10,860 nt of DNA from Terriglobia bacterium (GTDB lineage Bacteria > Acidobacteriota > Terriglobia > UBA7540), in the NCBI GenBank assembly GCA_030036915.1, contig JASHSC010000431.1, forward strand, positions 1-10,860, given 5' to 3'. The notes under the pieces are model-generated. The model did no database searches. It saw only the letters and a list, made by a program, of their open reading frames with translations, and was not told the origin of the DNA. Positions within the stretch are counted from its first letter, which is position 1. Each line of letters starts with the position of its first letter. Positions 6,890 to 10,860 of this stretch are shown here, piece by piece. The translations under genes and the position numbers were made by a program.

Positions 6890-7082
6890 CACCCCTGCGA
6901 ATGACCATTCGCGCCCCGGCGAAGAGCCGCAGAGAAATGCAAAAACGACGCATCTTTGCTACAAAACCTCCGCGGTGCTCCGTGCCGGCGAGCTGCTGGG
7001 GTATCCCCGTGGCCGCAGAATCCCTTTCACTCCTGCCGTGATTGTGCGAAATTCAAAGAAGGTCTTTTGGGCACGGAAGCGC

Positions 7083-7090
7083 GAGGGAGG
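7083..7090 (+). promoter_or_regulatory. Ribosome binding site of the helical-barrel gene
   Basis: GAGGGAGG lies 6 nt before the ATG at 7097. It is a strong Shine-Dalgarno that fixes this start, even though the same frame is open from 6956. Confidence 0.65.
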
Positions 7091-7096
7091 ATACAG

Positions 7097-8292
7097 ATGT
7101 TTGATAACCGGTTTTTCCGCGCAGTTACCACTGCATTTTGCATCTTCTTCCGCCCCTTTTTACTCCAATCTCAAGAGACGCAGCAGCACAGTCCGTTTTG
7201 CAGCGATGCCGGGTGTGCGGAAACGTGCGCCCTGCTGAGGCAAACGTGTGACTATATCTTGGCCAGCAAGGCTACCGTCCCGACGATTTATGTGGGCGGT
7301 TATTACATGCGGACTTTGGTGGACGGGTACGAAATTCTGGGTGACGAACGCTATCTGGACACTGCTCTGGCTTACAGCGATTACCTGCTCAGCAAACAGA
7401 TGCCCAACGGCTTCTGGGCCACCGGCTATGGGACGGTCTATCTCGCCGACACGGGTAGCGCCTTGGGACTTTTCATTTCGCTTTACAAGCATGCCGGCGC
7501 GGAGCGGCAGAAGAAATTTCTCGATGCCGCTTTGCGCTACGCCCAATCGATCGAGAAAGACGGCATGATTCATCTCAATGGCGCGTTCGGGACGGGGTGG
7601 GGACATGTGGAACGCGACACGATGACCAAGCCGATTCCCGACCAGTACACGCTCCTCAGCTTTGACGGGCGGCGAGATTTTCACCTGGCTCTACCACGTA
7701 ACCGGTGAAAAGCAATACCGGGAAATTGCCTATCCTATCATGCGCTCAAGTGGGTTCTCAGCACTATGCGCGAGGACGGAAACATTCCCTACATCCTCGC
7801 TTGGGAAAAAGCCGACTGGGACAAGAGCGGCGACCCGAACAATGACGCGGAACTTTGGGAGTACATGACTATGGAACGGCGGGCTACGTGGGCGAAGGCA
7901 TTCTGGCGTTTGATCTGCACTGCAAGAACCGCAAATGGCGCGCCTGGATTGAAAAGGCGGTGCGGCCCAACATCGAGTTCCTGCTGAAAAATCAGCTTCC
8001 CGACGGCACATGGTCAAAAATGCCGCAGACCAGTTGGGATCGGACGCGCTGGCCGGGCATCATCGACTATTTGATCTGGTACTACGAGCGCGTCGAGCAC
8101 GACCCCCGCATCGCGCAGGCTGTGCGGCGATTTGACGCCTTCGTTCTCAACCCCGAAAGGGCCAAGTCTCTGGGCCTGCTCAATCGCGGAGCGGAAGGAG
8201 GCGTGAAATCAAACTCCTTTAACACCGCCACCAGCCTTACGGGCCGTGCCCTGGCCGATATTCTATCGCCGGACGTTGACTCGAAATGGTAA
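7097..8292 (+). pseudogene. Secreted alpha/alpha-toroid-like protein, three frameshifts
   Basis: This is one gene split over three frames. Restoring three single-base indels gives an open frame of 398 aa, and the arithmetic is exact: an extra T in TTT at 7661-7663, one base missing near 7738-7746, and a missing G at 7867 (ATGACTAT for ATGGACTAT). The N-terminus (FFRAVTTAFCIFF and on) is a signal-peptide-like hydrophobic segment, so export is likely. The body has repeated helical hairpins with GYYMRTLVDGYEILGD, GFWATGYGTVYLADTGSALG, GGEIFTWLYHVTGE and YGTAGYVGEGILA. This pattern suits six-hairpin glycosidase-like folds, seen in glycoside hydrolases, lyases and epimerases. I do not recognise the exact family and assign no substrate. 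It lies between a glucose dehydrogenase and an N-acylglucosamine epimerase, which suggests carbohydrate processing. It may be a pseudogene or an artefact of indel errors. Confidence 0.7.
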
Positions 8293-8366
8293 AGCAGTTT
8301 CCATTTCGACGGCTTTGCGGTGGCTGGCCCCTCAAACGGGGCTGACCGCCACCGCCAGGAAGAAAG

Positions 8367-8437
8367 CCCTCACCCTATCACCCCGTCTCCCCTCTCCCCG
8401 GGGAGAGGGAAGAGGGGGAGGGGAGTTGGGGTGAGGG
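8367..8437. repeat. GC-rich palindromic intergenic element
   Basis: The outer arms CCCTCACCC (8367-8375) and GGGTGAGGG (8429-8437) are perfect inverted copies. In the centre, 8390-8399 and 8400-8409 form an uninterrupted 20-bp palindrome (CCCTCTCCCC with its complement). The sequence between arms is also C-rich on the left and G-rich on the right, so the whole unit folds into one long imperfect stem. From memory, palindromes of this CCCTCACCC/CCCTCTCCCC type recur in intergenic regions of many bacteria. It lies between the helical-barrel gene and the epimerase fusion and could terminate, stabilise or process their mRNA. The open frame extending upstream from 8452 to 8320 runs through it and gives a low-complexity peptide, so I exclude that part from the coding sequence. 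Confidence 0.75.
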
Positions 8438-8451
8438 GTCTTTTCGGTACG

Positions 8452-10137
8452 ATGAAAGGCAGAACCCAGCAACACGTGCCATTCTCAGCCGAAGAAAAGA
8501 AAAAGCTCTGCGTTCAGTACCGAAGCCTCTTGCTCGACGGCATCGCGCCGTTCTGGCTGGAACGCGGCGTTGATCGCGAATACGGAGGCGTGCTCTCCTG
8601 CATGAGCGAGGACGGCAAGGTGCAGAGCGGCGATAAATTCATCTGGTCGCAGGCGCGCTCGGTCTGGACATTCTCGGCTCTCTACAACCGCATCGACCCG
8701 CAGCCGGAGTTTCTTGACGCCGCGAGGAATTCTGTCTGTTTCCTCCTGGCGCATGGCCGCGATGATCGCGGACGCTGGGTCTATCACACGGACCGTGAGG
8801 GGCGCGTGCTCGAAGGCACCACGAGCATTTACGCCGATTGTTTCGCCATCTACGGGCTCAGCGAATACTACCGCGCCACACGCGACGAACAGGCTCTCTC
8901 GGTGGCGCGCCAGTCGTTTGACCGGGTGGTTCGCCGCATCGAAGAGCCGGACTTCAACGAAACCATGCCCTACCCCATGCCTCCCGAATGGAAGAATCAC
9001 GGCATTCCGATGATTATGACGGAAGTCGCCCATGAGCTGGCGCAAACGCTGGGAGACGATAGAGTGGAAAGGCTGGCAATTCAATACGCGAACCGAGTCA
9101 TGCAGCATTTTGTGAAACCCGAGCGCAAGGTTCTATTGGAATATTTGACTCGCGATTACCGGGAGCTTCCGCCGCCCGCGGGAACCTTCGTCATGCCCGG
9201 GCACGCCATCGAATCCATGGGGTTTGTTCTGCACGTCGCCCGGCATCATCGGAATCAGGATTTGATCCGGAGGGCGGTGGAAGTCATCCGCTGGCATCTT
9301 GAACTTTCCTGGGACGAGGAGTGTGGCGGCATGGTTTTGTCGCGCGATATCGCGGGAGGTGAGCCGTTTCTCCCCCACTCGCAGAAAACGGGCGCGGCAG
9401 CGGCCAGCGAGGCGGCAGAGATTCTGCGCGGCGCGCTTGCCGGGCCCGGCTCGGCACGCATCATCGTGGGTACGGGAAATTCCCAGCTCGAGATGGTCGC
9501 GGCGCTTGTGGTCGAGCCCGGGCTCGAATGGCGCCGTGTTGAAGTCTTTCACATGGACGAGTACATCGGCATGTCGGAAGAGCACCCCGCCAGCTTTCAA
9601 CGTTGGCTCAAGGCTAACCTGGTGGACATCGTGCATCCGGGAAAGGTGCACTATTTGAACGGCACGGCCGCTGACCTCGCGCGGGAATGCGAGCGTTACG
9701 CGGCGCTGCTCCACGCCGGCCCCATCGACATCTGCTTCCTCGGCTTCGGAGAAAACGGCCATATTGCGTTCAACGACCCCGGCGTCGCGGATTTTCATGG
9801 CCCGCTCGCGGTGAAACAAGTGACCATGGATGAGCGATGCCGCCACCAGCAGGTGGGCGAAGGCCACTTCCCCAGCATCGACGCGATGCCGCGCGAAGCC
9901 GTGACCCTGACTTGCCCTGAACTTCTCCGGGCGCGGCACCTGATCTGCACCGTTCCCGACCTGCGCAAGGCGGAAGCGGTGAAAAACGCCCTCACCGGCC
10001 CCATTGCCGAGTCCTGCCCCAGCTCGATCGTGCGCACTCACCCCGGCGCCGCAATTTTTTTCGATGCGGATTCCGCCTCGCTGCTTCCCCCGTCGGTTAG
10101 TGTTCGGTTTTTCTTGCAGCCCCGCACCTGCTTGTAA
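8452..10137 (+). CDS. Fusion of truncated N-acylglucosamine 2-epimerase and NagB-like deaminase
   Basis: This 561-aa frame joins two enzymes. Residues of about 11-310 match the AGE family (GlcNAc/ManNAc or sugar 2-epimerase, alpha/alpha barrel): DREYGG (41-46), IWSQARSVW (64-72) with the catalytic-type Arg69, PGHAIE (249-254) with catalytic-type His251, and WDEECGG (287-293). The family continues about 80 residues further, including the KLWWPHTE-type motif with the second catalytic His; that part is missing. Residues of about 312-547 match the glucosamine-6-phosphate deaminase/6-phosphogluconolactonase superfamily: GTGNSQLE (340-347), FHMDEYIG (366-373), GFGENGHIAFNDP (431-443), QQVGEGHFPS (466-475), and DADSASLL (538-545). 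This half lacks the first strand of normal NagB. A 15-residue tail follows. The ATG at 8452 is chosen because AGE similarity begins soon after; ribosome-site support is weak. It is probably a deletion-born fusion. The NagB half may be active; epimerase activity is doubtful. Confidence 0.85.
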   Translation: MKGRTQQHVPFSAEEKKKLCVQYRSLLLDGIAPFWLERGVDREYGGVLSCMSEDGKVQSGDKFIWSQARSVWTFSALYNRIDPQPEFLDAARNSVCFLLAHGRDDRGRWVYHTDREGRVLEGTTSIYADCFAIYGLSEYYRATRDEQALSVARQSFDRVVRRIEEPDFNETMPYPMPPEWKNHGIPMIMTEVAHELAQTLGDDRVERLAIQYANRVMQHFVKPERKVLLEYLTRDYRELPPPAGTFVMPGHAIESMGFVLHVARHHRNQDLIRRAVEVIRWHLELSWDEECGGMVLSRDIAGGEPFLPHSQKTGAAAASEAAEILRGALAGPGSARIIVGTGNSQLEMVAALVVEPGLEWRRVEVFHMDEYIGMSEEHPASFQRWLKANLVDIVHPGKVHYLNGTAADLARECERYAALLHAGPIDICFLGFGENGHIAFNDPGVADFHGPLAVKQVTMDERCRHQQVGEGHFPSIDAMPREAVTLTCPELLRARHLICTVPDLRKAEAVKNALTGPIAESCPSSIVRTHPGAAIFFDADSASLLPPSVSVRFFLQPRTCL

Positions 10138-10282
10138 ACCCGAAAAGCTCTGTATGCCCCGCCTTCTGGAACTTGTATACTTCACTTCCGTGAGGCATAG
10201 ATGTTTCACTCGCTGTGGTCAACCTGAGCGCACCCCATGATCATCGCGGGTGTGCCGTGGCGCGACGGAGAAGGAGGCGGGA
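10138..10282. other. Intergenic gap before the enolase-superfamily gene
   Basis: These 145 nt hold no gene. TATACT at 10176-10181 resembles a -10 hexamer, but no matching -35 is present. TATGCC (10153-10158) and GGCATA (10195-10200) form a short inverted repeat that brackets this TATACT; a regulator site is conceivable but not supported further. Confidence 0.25.
10271..10277 (+). promoter_or_regulatory. Strong ribosome binding site of the enolase-superfamily gene
   Basis: AAGGAGG is a perfect Shine-Dalgarno, 5 nt before the ATG at 10283, and fixes the start of the final, window-truncated gene. Confidence 0.8.
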
Positions 10283-10860
10283 ATGGAGAGCAAATCGCGA
10301 GCGGATTTGGGGAAGGGACTGACTCGGAGGGATCTACTTGAGTCAACGGGCATCATGGGCGCGGCCATGGTGATGCCGAATGCCCAGGCAGCCGAGCAGG
10401 GCTCTGGTCCTGAAGGAGCGCCGGCGGCTCTTAAGATCAGCTCCGTTAAAGCCAGCGTGCATAACGTGCCCGTCAAGGTGCCCTACCTGGAAAAAACTCT
10501 AAAAACCAATATCGTCTTCGTCGAAGTCAACACCGACGAGGGAATCACGGGATATGGCCTCACGGGCAATCTGCAGCGTTTCGGGGTTAGAGAGTTCATC
10601 AATCGCCAACTCGCGCCTTTCCTGAAAGGCAAAAACCCTTTGGAGACGGAAGCGAGGTGGCAAGAGATGTTTCTGACCTTCAACCCGCGCTACCAGACTG
10701 GAAGTTGGAGCTCAGCCGTAAGCGCCTTGGACATCGCATTATGGGACATCAAGGGCAAGCATTACAAAGAACCCGTTTGGCGCCTTCTGGGTGGAGCCAA
10801 AAAGAAAGTCCCCGCCTATATCACTTTCGGGCTATTGGAATTCGACCGGGAGCAACTTGT
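10283..10860 (+). CDS. Tat-exported mandelate racemase/muconate lactonizing-type protein (partial)
   Basis: The frame is open from ATG 10283 to the window edge (192 codons plus 2 nt), so the C-terminal catalytic barrel lies outside. The N-terminus carries a twin-arginine signal: TRRDLLES at residues 14-21, a hydrophobic stretch with MGAAMVM, and a candidate NAQA cleavage site near residue 36. The enolase-superfamily capping domain follows: VFVEVNTDEGITGYG, FLKGKNPLE, and SALDIALWDIKGK with WRLLGG, which are typical of MR/MLE proteins. Members abstract a proton alpha to a carboxylate (sugar-acid dehydratases, racemases, cycloisomerases). The catalytic Lys/Asp/Glu/His residues are not in view, so the reaction cannot be assigned. 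The neighbouring sugar dehydrogenase makes a sugar-acid dehydratase plausible. Export is unusual for a superfamily that is mostly cytoplasmic. Confidence 0.88.
   Translation, partial: MESKSRADLGKGLTRRDLLESTGIMGAAMVMPNAQAAEQGSGPEGAPAALKISSVKASVHNVPVKVPYLEKTLKTNIVFVEVNTDEGITGYGLTGNLQRFGVREFINRQLAPFLKGKNPLETEARWQEMFLTFNPRYQTGSWSSAVSALDIALWDIKGKHYKEPVWRLLGGAKKKVPAYITFGLLEFDREQL

Noticed and set aside
6979..7077. TCCGTGCC/GGCACGGA inverted repeat
   Set aside because: An 8-bp pair separated by more than 80 nt is within chance expectation and has no supporting context.
8320..8451. Upstream extension of the AGE-NagB frame
   Set aside because: It reads through the GC-rich palindrome and gives a low-complexity Pro/Gly/Arg peptide with no AGE similarity.
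9133..10209. 358-residue minus-strand open frame opposite the NagB half
   Set aside because: It is a shadow frame in GC-rich sequence; the plus strand has clear family motifs throughout.
1..10860. CRISPR arrays, tRNA or rRNA genes, insertion sequences, sigma-54 -24/-12 promoters
   Set aside because: I looked for regular direct repeats, cloverleaf sequences, transposase motifs and GG-N10-GC with TGGC/TTGC context, and found no convincing example.

Overview
The window reads as a chromosomal segment of a moderately GC-rich (by eye, not counted) soil-type bacterium. A soluble globin-coupled histidine kinase, an NtrC-type activator, a ResC/CcsA-type cytochrome c assembly remnant, a sulfolobal-type glucose dehydrogenase and a Tat-exported enolase-superfamily protein together suggest Acidobacteriota or a deltaproteobacterial relative. 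This is inference from gene style only; no rRNA or other taxonomic marker is present.

Layout. (1) 247-1002 (+) is an intact classical SDR oxidoreductase. (2) 1035-3192 (-) is a two-gene signalling operon: a cytosolic haem-globin-coupled hybrid histidine kinase (GTG start at 3192) followed by a stand-alone receiver protein. (3) 3481-4959 (+), divergent from the kinase across a 288-nt gap, is a sigma-54 activator of the NtrC family. Together (2) and (3) look like an O2/redox-gas-sensing phosphorelay. (4) 5101-5406 (-) is the C-terminal remnant of a ccsA/resC haem-handling gene, with an in-frame stop. (5) 5704-6836 (+) is a glucose-dehydrogenase-like medium-chain dehydrogenase broken by one missing G. 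(6) 7097-8292 (+) is a secreted, helix-rich, probably (alpha/alpha)-toroid protein broken by three single-base indels. (7) A GC-rich palindrome lies at 8367-8437. (8) 8452-10137 (+) is an unusual in-frame fusion of a C-terminally truncated N-acylglucosamine 2-epimerase (AGE) domain to a glucosamine-6-phosphate deaminase-like (NagB) domain. (9) 10283 to the window edge (+) is a Tat-exported mandelate racemase/muconate lactonizing-type protein, truncated by the window.

How the parts relate. The left third is an intact signalling module; its target genes cannot be read from the sequence, and I found no convincing -24/-12 sigma-54 promoter in the window. The right two thirds is a sugar and amino-sugar catabolism neighbourhood (glucose oxidation, 2-epimerisation, deamination, sugar-acid-type enolase chemistry). 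Much of it carries lesions: a nonsense codon, four single-base indels, a lost zinc ligand and a deletion-style fusion. Either this stretch is decaying or the underlying assembly has indel errors. The left-hand genes are fully open, so the clustering of lesions is itself notable.

The best candidates for something unusual are the AGE-NagB fusion and the globin-kinase/receiver/NtrC module whose activator carries GAFTDA in place of GAFTGA.
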